DNA of 64,000 nucleotides from positions 3,162,001 through 3,226,000 of the forward strand of contig OZ241379.1 in assembly GCA_965200685.1 (NCBI GenBank), written 5' to 3'. The translations under genes were made by a program, and so were the position numbers. The stretch is from Bin5 sp965200685. GTDB taxonomy: Bacteria > Chloroflexota > Anaerolineae > Caldilineales > Caldilineaceae. This document shows positions 35,688-44,354 of this stretch, one piece after another. The notes below the pieces were generated by a model. The model was not told the origin of the DNA and did not search any database. It saw nothing but the letters and a program-made list of their open reading frames with translations. How positions within the stretch are numbered: the first letter of the stretch is position 1; every line of letters starts with the position of its first letter.

Positions 35688-36962
35688 TTACTCCAGACCG
35701 AAGCCGGAAACTTGATCGAACGCGCCACCTTGGACTTGGAAAATCTGTATACCGCCGGCACCACACTCGCCCATATCGTTGCATTGGATCATGCCGGTCA
35801 GGCCCGCAAAGGCATCCACTGTGCGGATGGCAGAAATCAACTCTTCCCTGTCAATCACTAGGTTCCCACTGCTATCAACCGTTGCCACCGCTTGCAGAGC
35901 AGCAGCGATTAGCATGACAGAATCATAACTTTGGCTGTGAAACGGGCCGAGGTCATCCGGGCTAACGCCGAATTTCTCCATATATTTGGCGTCGAATTCG
36001 CTGTTCATGTCCTCGGATTCAGCACCAGCCACAAAGGATATGTAAGAGCCTTCCGCGGCTTCGCCGGCCGCATCGAGGTATTGCTGGGTGTAGGCACCAT
36101 CATCGCTCATAAATCTGGTGTCCTCAAGACCAGGTGTCTCGGTCATCTGTTGGGCAATCAGCCCCGCTTCGGTGGAGTACCCACCGAAGAAGATGAGTTG
36201 CGGTCCGTTGGCACCGATCTTGGCCAATAAGGCGCGGAAATCGGTATCGCCCACTTGGGCACCTTCGAAGTTTGTGACTTCGCCGCCCAATGTCTGGATG
36301 TGGTTTTGGAAGATCTCCGCCAACCCCTTGCCGTAGTCTCCATTGTCATGGACAACGGCAACTTTCGTTAAGCCGAGGTCATTGAAAACAAAATCGGCAT
36401 CGGTTACACCCTGCAACGCATCGCTCAGGGCCACCCGGTTGCAGACGTCACAGTCCGCAGAAGTAATGTCTGGATTCGTCGCACTGGGGCTGACGAACGG
36501 AATGCGGGCCTCCTGTAGAATCGGAATCAGGCCGAATGTTTCGCCGGAGCAAGTGCCGCCGGACACGGCGACGATGGTTTCGTCTGCGGCGAATTTATTG
36601 CCGACATTCGTGCCTTGGGTGCCATCGCACGCACCGTCTTCGGCCACTAGCTCAAACATGAAGCCTTCTAGGCCACCGGCTGCATTCAGACCGTCGATTG
36701 CGATCTCTGCACCTTGGCGGATGTCCTTACCGGGGTCGGGAATCGGGCCGGTCAGGGCAAAGGAACCGCCGATGCGGATCATTTCACCTGAAGGGATGAC
36801 AACTTTACCGCTCATATCCATGGCAGGTTCTTCGGCAGGGGCCGCAGATGTAGGCTCTGCCGCGGACATGTCCGCGGCTGGGGCGGCCGCTGGGACAGCA
36901 CAAGCTGCAAATAGCAGGATTGCTACCACAAGACATCCAAGAATTGTGAATCGTTTCTGCAT
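35688..36962 (-). CDS. livK: Branched-chain amino-acid-binding lipoprotein LivK
   Basis: A 424-residue extracytoplasmic substrate-binding protein. A lipoprotein signal ends at LFAACAVP; an Ala/Pro/Met-rich linker (to about residue 55) leads to a type I periplasmic-binding fold with IRIGGSFALTGPIPDPGKD, ISGGTCSGE-like loop VAVSGGTCSGET and FVSPSATNPDITS. These match Leu/Ile/Val-binding proteins. It leads the liv operon under a strong promoter. The ligand may be amino acids, amides or urea; the sequence does not decide. Confidence 0.9.
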   Translation of the reverse strand: MQKRFTILGCLVVAILLFAACAVPAAAPAADMSAAEPTSAAPAEEPAMDMSGKVVIPSGEMIRIGGSFALTGPIPDPGKDIRQGAEIAIDGLNAAGGLEGFMFELVAEDGACDGTQGTNVGNKFAADETIVAVSGGTCSGETFGLIPILQEARIPFVSPSATNPDITSADCDVCNRVALSDALQGVTDADFVFNDLGLTKVAVVHDNGDYGKGLAEIFQNHIQTLGGEVTNFEGAQVGDTDFRALLAKIGANGPQLIFFGGYSTEAGLIAQQMTETPGLEDTRFMSDDGAYTQQYLDAAGEAAEGSYISFVAGAESEDMNSEFDAKYMEKFGVSPDDLGPFHSQSYDSVMLIAAALQAVATVDSSGNLVIDREELISAIRTVDAFAGLTGMIQCNDMGECGAGGIQIFQVQGGAFDQVSGFGLE

Positions 36963-37035
36963 TGAAATTCTCCTTACTCCTTATTGATTGATATAAACTG
37001 CACCGAGTCCGTTCCTGAAGGGTTAGGATAGATGA

Positions 37036-37065
37036 ATTATAAAAGGACATGCCTTACACTGTCAA
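37036..37065 (-). promoter_or_regulatory. Strong consensus promoter of the liv operon
   Basis: On the minus strand TTGACA (37065-37060), 18 bases, TATAAT (37041-37036); both boxes are perfect consensus. The transcript would start near 37029 with a leader of about 67 bases. The rest of the 303-bp gap between livK and the ABC-F gene (36963-37265) shows only a TATACT at 37143-37148 without a well-spaced -35 partner on the plus strand. Confidence 0.8.
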
Positions 37066-37265
37066 ATCAGATCACAAAATTTCATTCCCGTTCTATCGTA
37101 TTTTTTGCTGTCTTTCAGTATGGCATTGAACGTGTTGTATGGTATACTCCTGCTATGCGGCCAAACTGCTGCCCGGTCTGACGGATTCTGTACAGAGATC
37201 GAGGGGTACCGGTTTGGCGTTTTTATATAATTTTACAAGGCCTGCGCGCCTACCGAGGACAGACA

Positions 37266-39359
37266 ATGGCCCGGGCCGCCCATGCCTTCAGTTGGCCGGA
37301 CGTTATGAGTCTTCTGGTTGCCAATCATCTCTCGAAAAGCTACGGCGATCTCAACGTCTTTGAGAACGTGGACCTGCGGATTGAGCTGGGAGACCGCATC
37401 GGGTTGGTAGGAGCAAACGGAGCAGGCAAGACTAGCCTTCTCAAAGCCCTTGGGCGACTTGACCCCAACATCGGTGGCGAGCTGTTCATCACGCAAAACA
37501 CCCGCATCGGCTATCTCCCTCAGGATCCACCCTCCAGCGGGAAATGCACCCTCTATGATGATTTGACAGAAGTCTTCGCCGAGCTGTTAGCCCAAGGGGA
37601 AGCATTGCAGCGCATGGAAGCCCGTATGACCGACGGGACCCAAAGCGATGCGGCCTTGGCGGCATTGCTGACGCAGTACGGGGCCCAGCAAGAGGCATTC
37701 GAGCGGGCCGGCGGCTATGCCATCGACCAGCGGGTCAAATTTGTTCTGACGGGCCTAGGATTTGCGGAATCTTTCTGGCATGAGCCTCTGGCCCATCTCA
37801 GCGGCGGCCAGCGTACTCGTGCGTATCTCGGACGGTTATTATTGGCGGAGCCGGACCTGTTGCTTCTGGACGAGCCGACGAACCATCTGGATGTGCGCGC
37901 GGTGGAGTGGCTGGAAGGGGTCCTGACAGGCTGGAAAGGCGCGCTGGTCATTGTCTCCCATGATCGGTACTTTCTTGACACGGTTGTCCGCCGTATTTGG
38001 GATCTCTCCCATGGCCGAGTGGAGACGTACCGAGGGAATTATAGTCACTACCGACAGCAGCGGGCAGAACGCTACACGCTCTGGCGCAAAGAATATGACC
38101 GCCAGCAGAAATTCATCCGCGAGACCCAGGAGTTCATTCGTCGTTATAAGGCCGGCCAGCGCACAAAAGAGGCCCAAGGGCGGGAGACACGGCTGAAGAG
38201 GTTTTTGGAAACGGAAGCCCTGTCCTCTCCGCCGACAGAACAGCATATTCGTCTACCCTTACACACGGACACCCGCAGTGGTGACCTAGTCTTACGCACG
38301 CGCAAGCTGGTGGCAGGTTATCGTGAAACGCCCAGTGCCGCAGGCTCTGGGCATGTTAGGTTCGACCATCTTCTTGGTAGGGCGAGAATCAACAGCCAGC
38401 CGCCGGCCCTGCCCCGGATCTCGCCTTCTGATACGATAGTTCTGGAGGTACCGGATCTGGATATCCAGCGGGGACAGGTAATTGCACTCATCGGCCCCAA
38501 TGGTGCCGGCAAGACAACCCTTGTACGTACGATTTTGGGGGAGCTGGAACCCCTGGCCGGGCGGGTGGATTTGGGTGCTGCTGTTGAAGTGGGCTACCTG
38601 GCCCAACGCCATGTGGGGGCCGGCTTTGGGATGATGAAGGGCCAGCAGACGGTTCTCGACACATTGCTGGACGTGAAGCGGCTGCCCACTGAGCGGGCCC
38701 GCACCTATCTCGGCCAGTTTCTGTTCAAGGGCGACGATGTATACCAGACCATCGACAGCCTGTCAGGTGGCCAGCGCAGCCGCATCGCCTTGGCTCGGTT
38801 GACCCTGCAAGGGGCCAATTTCCTGCTGCTTGACGAACCAACAAACCATCTGGACTTGGACAGTCAGGAGATTCTCCAGGACGCGTTGCGGCAGTTCAAC
38901 GGGACGATTCTGCTTGTCACGCATGACCGGGCCCTAGTGGATGCTCTGGCCACACAGCTCTGGCTGCTGGAGCCGGGCGTAGCAGGGAAGCCTGCTACCT
39001 TAGAACTGTTCAAAGGCACCTGGCGGCAATGGCTGAGCGCACGGGGACATGCCGAGCAGGAGAGTGCCGCATCAGCTTCGCAAACCATGCCCAATGCCTG
39101 CCATGAGGAGTGGGCACGGCAGCGCGCGGCCCGGCGTCAGCGTCAACAGGCCGCACGCCAAGAGCAGGCCGTCGTTGAGACAGAAGAACGTATCGCTCGC
39201 TTAGAGAGCAAATTGGCTGCCCTGGAACAGGCCATGGCCCAGGCGAGCGCGCGGCAAGATCTGGGCCAGGTATACAAGCTACAGGAACAGCACCGGGCTG
39301 TCTCCCAACGCCTAGAAAGCTTGATAGAGGAATGGGCCGCATTGCCCAGGCTTGTCTGA
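37266..39359 (+). CDS. ABC-F family ATPase (Uup/EttA-like)
   Basis: A 697-residue soluble protein with two ABC domains and no membrane segments. First domain Walker A GANGAGKTSLLK, signature LSGGQRTRAYLG, Walker B LLLLDEPTNHLD; second GPNGAGKTTLVR, LSGGQRSRIALA and LLLDEPTNHLD. A linker of about 90 residues (WRKEYDRQQKFIRETQEFIRR) and a C-terminal coiled coil (VVETEERIARLESKLAALEQ) are seen. ABC-F proteins act on ribosomes in translation or antibiotic protection; the coiled-coil tail favours Uup. GAGGA lies before the ATG at 37266; an in-frame ATG at 37305 is a possible shorter start. Confidence 0.92.
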   Translation: MARAAHAFSWPDVMSLLVANHLSKSYGDLNVFENVDLRIELGDRIGLVGANGAGKTSLLKALGRLDPNIGGELFITQNTRIGYLPQDPPSSGKCTLYDDLTEVFAELLAQGEALQRMEARMTDGTQSDAALAALLTQYGAQQEAFERAGGYAIDQRVKFVLTGLGFAESFWHEPLAHLSGGQRTRAYLGRLLLAEPDLLLLDEPTNHLDVRAVEWLEGVLTGWKGALVIVSHDRYFLDTVVRRIWDLSHGRVETYRGNYSHYRQQRAERYTLWRKEYDRQQKFIRETQEFIRRYKAGQRTKEAQGRETRLKRFLETEALSSPPTEQHIRLPLHTDTRSGDLVLRTRKLVAGYRETPSAAGSGHVRFDHLLGRARINSQPPALPRISPSDTIVLEVPDLDIQRGQVIALIGPNGAGKTTLVRTILGELEPLAGRVDLGAAVEVGYLAQRHVGAGFGMMKGQQTVLDTLLDVKRLPTERARTYLGQFLFKGDDVYQTIDSLSGGQRSRIALARLTLQGANFLLLDEPTNHLDLDSQEILQDALRQFNGTILLVTHDRALVDALATQLWLLEPGVAGKPATLELFKGTWRQWLSARGHAEQESAASASQTMPNACHEEWARQRAARRQRQQAARQEQAVVETEERIARLESKLAALEQAMAQASARQDLGQVYKLQEQHRAVSQRLESLIEEWAALPRLV

Positions 39360-39449
39360 GGGCAGATCATCAGATAGAATACTGGATGTCCGTCGAATGC
39401 CCCCTGCACTGTGGCGCGTCGGTCAAATCTGACTAGGAGTTACAGGAAT

Positions 39450-39490
39450 CAGGATAGTATCCTGTGTCATCCAGAAAATCTTGATGCAGA
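39450..39490. repeat. Dispersed copy of the ATCC-type repeat with a small palindrome
   Basis: A perfect palindrome CAGGATAGTATCCTG (39450-39464) is followed by TCATCCAGAAAATCTTGATG, closely matching TCATCCAGAGAATCCTGATG in the patch at 21408-21610. It lies just upstream of coaE, so the element is dispersed and not bound to the restriction-modification locus. Confidence 0.75.
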
Positions 39491-39514
39491 AGAATGTTGA
39501 GAAGGATCTCTGTT

Positions 39515-40147
39515 ATGATGCGTACATCATTGGTTATTGGATTAACAGGCAATATCGCTACTGGGAAAAGTACGATTTTGCAATATTTTATTGAAAAATG
39601 TGCGACCATCATTGATGCTGACAAATTGGGGCACCGGGTCATTGAATTGGGCGGACCTGCCTATGATGCGGTAGTACAGGCATTTGGCAGCGGAATTTTG
39701 CGGGAAGATGGTACAATTGACCGCAAGAAACTGGGCAGGATCGTCTTCGCCAATCCGCTGGATTTGGGCCGTCTGGAAAAAATCGTCCACCCGATGATTT
39801 TTGAACTGGGTAAGCAGGAGATCGCCGCTGCCGAATCACCCGTGATCGTCTTGGAAGCGATCAAACTACTGGAAGCTGGGCTGATGTCTACACTCTGTGA
39901 TGAAATCTGGGTGGTCACATCTAGCTTTGCCACCCAACTCCGGCGCTTACTGGAAGTTCGGAACATGGACGAGAACGAAGCTCGGCGTATTATCAACCTG
40001 CAAACACCCCAAGCCGCTAAGGTGAACCAAGCGGACCGTATCATTGACAACGATGGGACCGTGGGGGAATTGTACGCCCAACTCGATGCTATTTGGAAGG
40101 ACTTGAAACGACGCTATCCCCATAGAATGGAGGCACTGGCGGGCTAA
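39515..40147 (+). CDS. coaE: Dephospho-CoA kinase
   Basis: Last enzyme of coenzyme A synthesis; phosphorylates the 3'-OH of dephospho-CoA. It has 210 residues with the start at 39515, chosen for AAGGA eight bases upstream. P-loop GLTGNIATGKST, DADKLGH motif, LDLGRLEKIVHPMI, and a C-terminal INLQTPQAAKVNQADRIIDN stretch match the family. The P-loop has Asn-Ile-Ala in place of the common Gly-Ile-Gly. Confidence 0.95.
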   Translation: MMRTSLVIGLTGNIATGKSTILQYFIEKCATIIDADKLGHRVIELGGPAYDAVVQAFGSGILREDGTIDRKKLGRIVFANPLDLGRLEKIVHPMIFELGKQEIAAAESPVIVLEAIKLLEAGLMSTLCDEIWVVTSSFATQLRRLLEVRNMDENEARRIINLQTPQAAKVNQADRIIDNDGTVGELYAQLDAIWKDLKRRYPHRMEALAG

Positions 40148-40156
40148 GGAACAGAG

Positions 40157-40351
40157 ATGATGAATACCCTGAAACGATTTTGGAGCGAACACACGACACT
40201 ATCCAATTGGCTTGTTCTTGCCATTGGTTTCACCATTATTTTGGTCTTTAGTGCCCAAGATGTCGGCTTCAACGCTGGCCAATGGGTTGCGCTCATCAGC
40301 GTGACTGTTGGCCTGGCCGGCCTGTGTGCTTGGATCATTAGTTGGGAATAA
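40157..40351 (+). CDS. Small two-helix membrane protein of unknown function
   Basis: 64 residues. Two hydrophobic stretches (about residues 18-32 and 43-61) are separated by a short polar loop, and a charged N-terminus precedes them. It lies 9 bp behind coaE and 5 bp before dnaJ in the same direction, so it is almost surely translated in that operon. No family is recognised. Confidence 0.65.
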   Translation: MMNTLKRFWSEHTTLSNWLVLAIGFTIILVFSAQDVGFNAGQWVALISVTVGLAGLCAWIISWE

Positions 40352-40356
40352 GATTT

Positions 40357-41481
40357 ATGGAAGAGAAGCGTGACTATTACGAAGTACTCGGCGTGGACCG
40401 GAGTGTGGATGAGCAGACCTTGAAGCGGACCTTCCGTAAGCTTGCTCAACAGTACCATCCGGATGTCAATCCCGACCCACAGGCGGAGAGCCAATTTAAG
40501 GAGATCAATGAGGCCTATCAGGTCCTGAGCGACCCACAGAAGCGGGCTGCCTATGATCGTTTTGGACATGCGGGCCTGGGTGGAGCTGGGGGCTTCAGTG
40601 ATTTCAGCCAAGGTTTCGGTGACCTAGGCAGTATCTTTGAGGAGTTTTTCACTGGCTTTGGCGGGGTTGGACGTAGCAACCGGCGCGCTCCTCGTCGAGG
40701 GGCTGACCTGCGGGTTGATCTTTCATTGAGTTTTGAGGAGGCAGCATTCGGCATAGCGCGCGAGATCGAAGTGCCGCGTATGGAGGCCTGTGATTCCTGT
40801 AATGGCAGCGGCGCGGAACCGGGGACAACCCCGGAACGTTGCTCCACCTGTGGCGGTAGCGGTGAAGTGCAGCGTCGCCAGCAGAGCCCTCTCTTTGGCA
40901 CAATTGTTACTGCTACCACGTGCCCTACCTGCAACGGCGAGGGTGAAACCATTGCCAGCGTCTGTACCCAGTGCAAGGGCCGCAAACGGATGCCGGTGAC
41001 CCGCAAGATCAAGGTCAATATCCCGGCCGGCGTTGACGATGGCACCCGCATCCGCTTGGCTGGGGAAGGAGAGGCCGGCGCGCTAGGTGGCCCCCGCGGC
41101 AACCTCTATGTAGTCATCAACATCGAACAACACCCGGTCTTTGTGCGTGATGAGTTTGATATCCATATGGAGTTACCGCTTAACATAGCCCAGGCTACCC
41201 TCGGCGCGACGGTGGAAATCACCACTTTGGATGAAAAAAAGGAGAGGCTGGACATTCCGGCCGGCACCCAGACAGGCAAGAAATTCCGCAAACCGGGGAT
41301 GGGGATCCCCCGTTTGCAACGTAGCGGACGGGGGGACCTGATCGTCACTGTGCGGCTGTTGACACCGACAAACCTGACTGATGAGCAGGAGGAACTGTTC
41401 CGGCAGCTGGCTGAAAGCTTCGGCGACGAAGTTCACGAGCCCCGGCGGGGTTTCTTAGACCGGATTCTGCGCCCTGATTAG
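40357..41481 (+). CDS. dnaJ: Chaperone protein DnaJ
   Basis: A 374-residue Hsp40 cochaperone of DnaK. J domain DYYEVLGVDR with the HPD motif (QQYHPDVNPDP), a Gly/Phe region, four zinc-finger repeats (CDSCNGSG, CSTCGGSG, CPTCNGEG, CTQCKGRK; the last lacks the final Gly), and the C-terminal substrate domain. The start at 40357 gives the normal N-terminus; an in-frame upstream start overlaps the preceding gene. grpE and dnaK are not in the window. Its TAG stop abuts the stop of the convergent transporter gene. Confidence 0.96.
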   Translation: MEEKRDYYEVLGVDRSVDEQTLKRTFRKLAQQYHPDVNPDPQAESQFKEINEAYQVLSDPQKRAAYDRFGHAGLGGAGGFSDFSQGFGDLGSIFEEFFTGFGGVGRSNRRAPRRGADLRVDLSLSFEEAAFGIAREIEVPRMEACDSCNGSGAEPGTTPERCSTCGGSGEVQRRQQSPLFGTIVTATTCPTCNGEGETIASVCTQCKGRKRMPVTRKIKVNIPAGVDDGTRIRLAGEGEAGALGGPRGNLYVVINIEQHPVFVRDEFDIHMELPLNIAQATLGATVEITTLDEKKERLDIPAGTQTGKKFRKPGMGIPRLQRSGRGDLIVTVRLLTPTNLTDEQEELFRQLAESFGDEVHEPRRGFLDRILRPD

Positions 41482-42384
41482 CTATTGTGCTCTGCCAGCG
41501 GTACGAGAAACAATGTCTTGCCAAGATTGGAACAGTATCCCCCCAACGATCAGAAGTAGCCCTAGCATAGCCGATGGATGGACCGGCTCGTTGAGTAGCA
41601 GCCGCACATAGACCAGAGAGAGAGCAGGCGTCAGGTAGAGCATATTTGAAATAACGAAGGTGTCGCCGTTCTTCAGGGCCTGGAACCAAAACAGATAGCT
41701 GATGCCGTTTACCAGCAGGCCATTGTACAAGAGCCAACCCCAAACCGGGCCAGAGGGCAGGGACATTCCGCCAGTAAGTGCGACGGCAATCGCAGAGCAC
41801 ACCAGTGCTGTCATAAAATAGACGAAGGCCGCGATTGTCAGATCATAGGTGCCCCGCTTGCCTTGCACAGAGAACAAGGCAAAGACCAACGCACCACTCA
41901 GGGCCAGTAGATTGCCCGGCAGGCTGGTAAAATTCAGTGCTACCAGTCGTCCTTGAGTGACGATCACCACCACACCGGCAAAACTGATCACAACCGCCAG
42001 CAGCCGGGTCGGCGTCATGCGTTCAGAGAGGAATGGTATGGCTAATAGGGCCAGTAGAATCGGCCAGGTATAGGCAAGGATGAACCCTTCGGCCGCGGAA
42101 GTGCGGGCGAACGCTCCATACAGAAGCACGTAGTAGAGGAATGCGCCGAGAAAGCCGAGCCAGGCCAAATGCGCGTAGTCCTGCAAGCCATAGCCAGCAA
42201 ATGTCCTATGCTTCCCCTGTCCGTAGACCAATGCCCCAAGCATGATCACAGAGAAGATCGTACTCCAGAACAACATCTGCAGATTTGTCAAGGCTGCGAG
42301 AATCTTCTTGGAGGCAAGCGGGATTGAGGCCCATAGCAGAATGCACAGGGCGAGGTGTAGATAGGATTGTGCGCGCGCTGACAC
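41482..42384 (-). CDS. EamA/DMT-family transporter
   Basis: A 300-residue membrane protein with ten hydrophobic segments in two EamA repeats: repeat 1 with AFARTSAAEGFILAYTWPILLALL and repeat 2 with GWLLYNGLLVNGISYLFWFQALKNG. Members export or import metabolites such as amino acids; the substrate is unknown. The GTG start at 42384 has no strong ribosome-binding site. It splits the usual dnaJ-prmA-rsmE gene order and is transcribed against it. Confidence 0.88.
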   Translation of the reverse strand: MSARAQSYLHLALCILLWASIPLASKKILAALTNLQMLFWSTIFSVIMLGALVYGQGKHRTFAGYGLQDYAHLAWLGFLGAFLYYVLLYGAFARTSAAEGFILAYTWPILLALLAIPFLSERMTPTRLLAVVISFAGVVVIVTQGRLVALNFTSLPGNLLALSGALVFALFSVQGKRGTYDLTIAAFVYFMTALVCSAIAVALTGGMSLPSGPVWGWLLYNGLLVNGISYLFWFQALKNGDTFVISNMLYLTPALSLVYVRLLLNEPVHPSAMLGLLLIVGGILFQSWQDIVSRTAGRAQ

Positions 42385-42421
42385 GGCGTGAACTCGGCTG
42401 GTAGTCTGTATCGCTAGGCGT

Positions 42422-42429
42422 AGTATAAT
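42422..42429. promoter_or_regulatory. Shared back-to-back -10 element for prmA and the DMT gene
   Basis: TATAAT on the plus strand (42424-42429) overlaps TATACT on the minus strand (42427-42422). Plus-strand transcription would start about 8 bases before the prmA GTG at 42444. No clear -35 box is seen on either side, so strength is uncertain. Confidence 0.45.
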
Positions 42430-42443
42430 GGAATCAATGTGAC

Positions 42444-43448
42444 GTGAGAAATGCAGAAGATCGGAACGTATGCGCTGATGAACTGCTTGAGATCGCGGTA
42501 GAGGTCGATAGCGAGGCAGCCGAAGCGGTCATGACACTGTTCAACCGCTATAATGGTGGTGATTGGGTTGAGGATAGCAGGGCCGGTGAAGCGTCTGGCG
42601 GGGGGGCCGTATTGGAGTCCAGCGGGTATGACGATTGCGGCAACCCTCTTGATGGCGAATACCGTATGGTGGTCAAGACCTATCTGAAGCCCGGCCCTCG
42701 GGGCCGTCAGATTCAGCGGCAGCTTGAAGAGGGGCTGTGGCATCTGCGTCTACTCTACCCTATGCCCGAACCCATGCTACGCACGATACAGGAGGAGGAT
42801 TGGGCACATGCTTGGAAGAAGTTCTACAAACCCCTGCGTATTGGCAAACGTGTGTTGCTGGTGCCGGCCTGGGAAGAGCCGGATGCCCGGCCCACTGATC
42901 TGGTGGTGTGCGTAGAACCGGGCATGGCCTTTGGCACAGGGATGCATCCAACGACCCGCCTATGTGTAGCCACCTTAGAGGAATATGTATCTCCTGGGGA
43001 AGCGGTGTTGGACATCGGCACGGGGAGCGGTGTTCTGTCGATTGTCGCCGCCAAATTGGGCGCGCGGCCGGTCTGGGCAACGGACATCGACCCTTTGGCC
43101 ATTGACGCCACCCAGGACAATGCCCGGCGCAACGGCATCACCTTGGCCCCGGATGCGCTGTACGTGCAAAAAGGGAGTGTACCCGCTGCTCAGGCTGGCC
43201 GTTTTTCGCTGATCGTCGCCAATATCCTCGCGGAAATCCTAGTCGGGCTGTTCGATGCAGAGTACGGCAATGTGCCGTTGCTCGAGCCGTTGGCCCCTGG
43301 CGGTCATCTGATCCTCTCTGGCATTCTGGAGGCGAAGGCGGGCCTGGTGCTGGCCGCGGCCACCCGGCACGGCCTGGAGGAGGTTGAGCGCAAACGAGAG
43401 GGGGAGTGGCTGGTCATGGTCCTGGGGCGCGCCATTGCCGCCGGGTAA
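42444..43448 (+). CDS. prmA: Ribosomal protein L11 methyltransferase
   Basis: A 334-residue SAM-dependent methyltransferase that trimethylates L11. N-terminal substrate domain (ELLEIAVEVDSEAAEAV), WKKFYKPLRIGKRVLLVPAWE, GMAFGTGMHPTTRLC, SAM motif VLDIGTGSGVLSI and the NIL catalytic-region motif VANILAEIL. The start is uncertain: a GTG at 42444 gives the normal length but has no ribosome-binding site, consistent with a very short or absent leader. It is followed 3 bp later by rsmE. Confidence 0.93.
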   Translation: MRNAEDRNVCADELLEIAVEVDSEAAEAVMTLFNRYNGGDWVEDSRAGEASGGGAVLESSGYDDCGNPLDGEYRMVVKTYLKPGPRGRQIQRQLEEGLWHLRLLYPMPEPMLRTIQEEDWAHAWKKFYKPLRIGKRVLLVPAWEEPDARPTDLVVCVEPGMAFGTGMHPTTRLCVATLEEYVSPGEAVLDIGTGSGVLSIVAAKLGARPVWATDIDPLAIDATQDNARRNGITLAPDALYVQKGSVPAAQAGRFSLIVANILAEILVGLFDAEYGNVPLLEPLAPGGHLILSGILEAKAGLVLAAATRHGLEEVERKREGEWLVMVLGRAIAAG

Positions 43449-43451
43449 TCT

Positions 43452-44216
43452 ATGCAGAGGCACCGCTTTTTTCTGCCAGAGATTCCTATAAACCCGAACT
43501 GCTCCATTACCCTCGCACCACTCGCTCATCAGCTTCACACTGTCTTACGGTTGGGGGCAGGAGATGTGATTACGCTGCTAGATGGCAGCGGTGATGCCTT
43601 TCCCACGGAGATCGTGTCCTTGGATAGCCGGCAGGGGATGGGGCGGGTCCTGGCTCGAGAGCGGGTTCACACAGAACCGGCCATTGATCTGACCCTGTAT
43701 CAGTGCGCGCTGAAGGGCGCGCGCTTTGAGTGGGTGCTGCAGAAGGGTACAGAGCTGGGGGTGCGGCGGTTTGTGCCGGTGATCAGCAGCCGCACAGTCG
43801 TGCGTCCCGCGCGGAAATTGCGGCCCAAGTACAAACGCTGGAGGGCCATTATGCGGGAAGCTGCCGAACAGAGCGGGCGGGGCCTCCTACCCATACTAGC
43901 GGACCCCCTAGATTGGGACGAAGCCATACAGAACGCCGTAGGAGTCCGGCTGATCACTTGGGAAGAAGAACACCCAGGGTTCTCCCCTCCAAAGCAGGCT
44001 GAACGCCCTGGGACACAGCCGGCATCGGTTGCCCTGCTCATCGGGCCGGAAGGGGGCATCAGCCCGAGGGAGGCGGCCATTGCCTTTGGGCGCGGTTGGC
44101 AGCCGCTTTCCTTGGGGCCCCGAACCCTACGCGCGGAAACTGCAGCCATCGTGGCATTGGCCCTGATTTTACACCAGTTAGGGGCACTGGGCGGACGAAA
44201 TCTCACGATTTCCTGA
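43452..44216 (+). CDS. rsmE: 16S rRNA m3U1498 methyltransferase
   Basis: A 254-residue SPOUT enzyme that methylates N3 of U1498 in 16S rRNA. N-terminal PUA-like domain (HRFFLPEIPI, HQLHTVLRLGAGDVITLLDGSG), then WVLQKGTELGVRRFVPVISSRTV, LLIGPEGGISPREA and the knot LGPRTLRAETAAIVALAL. The prmA-rsmE order is common in bacteria. It is the last gene before a new transcription unit. Confidence 0.95.
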   Translation: MQRHRFFLPEIPINPNCSITLAPLAHQLHTVLRLGAGDVITLLDGSGDAFPTEIVSLDSRQGMGRVLARERVHTEPAIDLTLYQCALKGARFEWVLQKGTELGVRRFVPVISSRTVVRPARKLRPKYKRWRAIMREAAEQSGRGLLPILADPLDWDEAIQNAVGVRLITWEEEHPGFSPPKQAERPGTQPASVALLIGPEGGISPREAAIAFGRGWQPLSLGPRTLRAETAAIVALALILHQLGALGGRNLTIS

Positions 44217-44254
44217 ATTCTGTTGATACCCTTCCCATCATATCCAAATTTGAA

Positions 44255-44283
44255 TTGGCAGAAAATTTCCTGTAAACTACAAT
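44255..44283 (+). promoter_or_regulatory. Promoter of the ribose/galactose-type ABC operon
   Basis: TTGGCA (44255-44260), 17 bases, TACAAT (44278-44283); transcription from about 44290 gives a leader of about 65 bases before the ATG at 44355, which has AAGGAG upstream. One mismatch in each box. Confidence 0.7.
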
Positions 44284-44354
44284 AGGCCCCTGTCAACAAA
44301 ACACAAAAGCCTGTCATTTACCGTCCTATCCCAACTTTTAAGCAAGGAGAGAGA

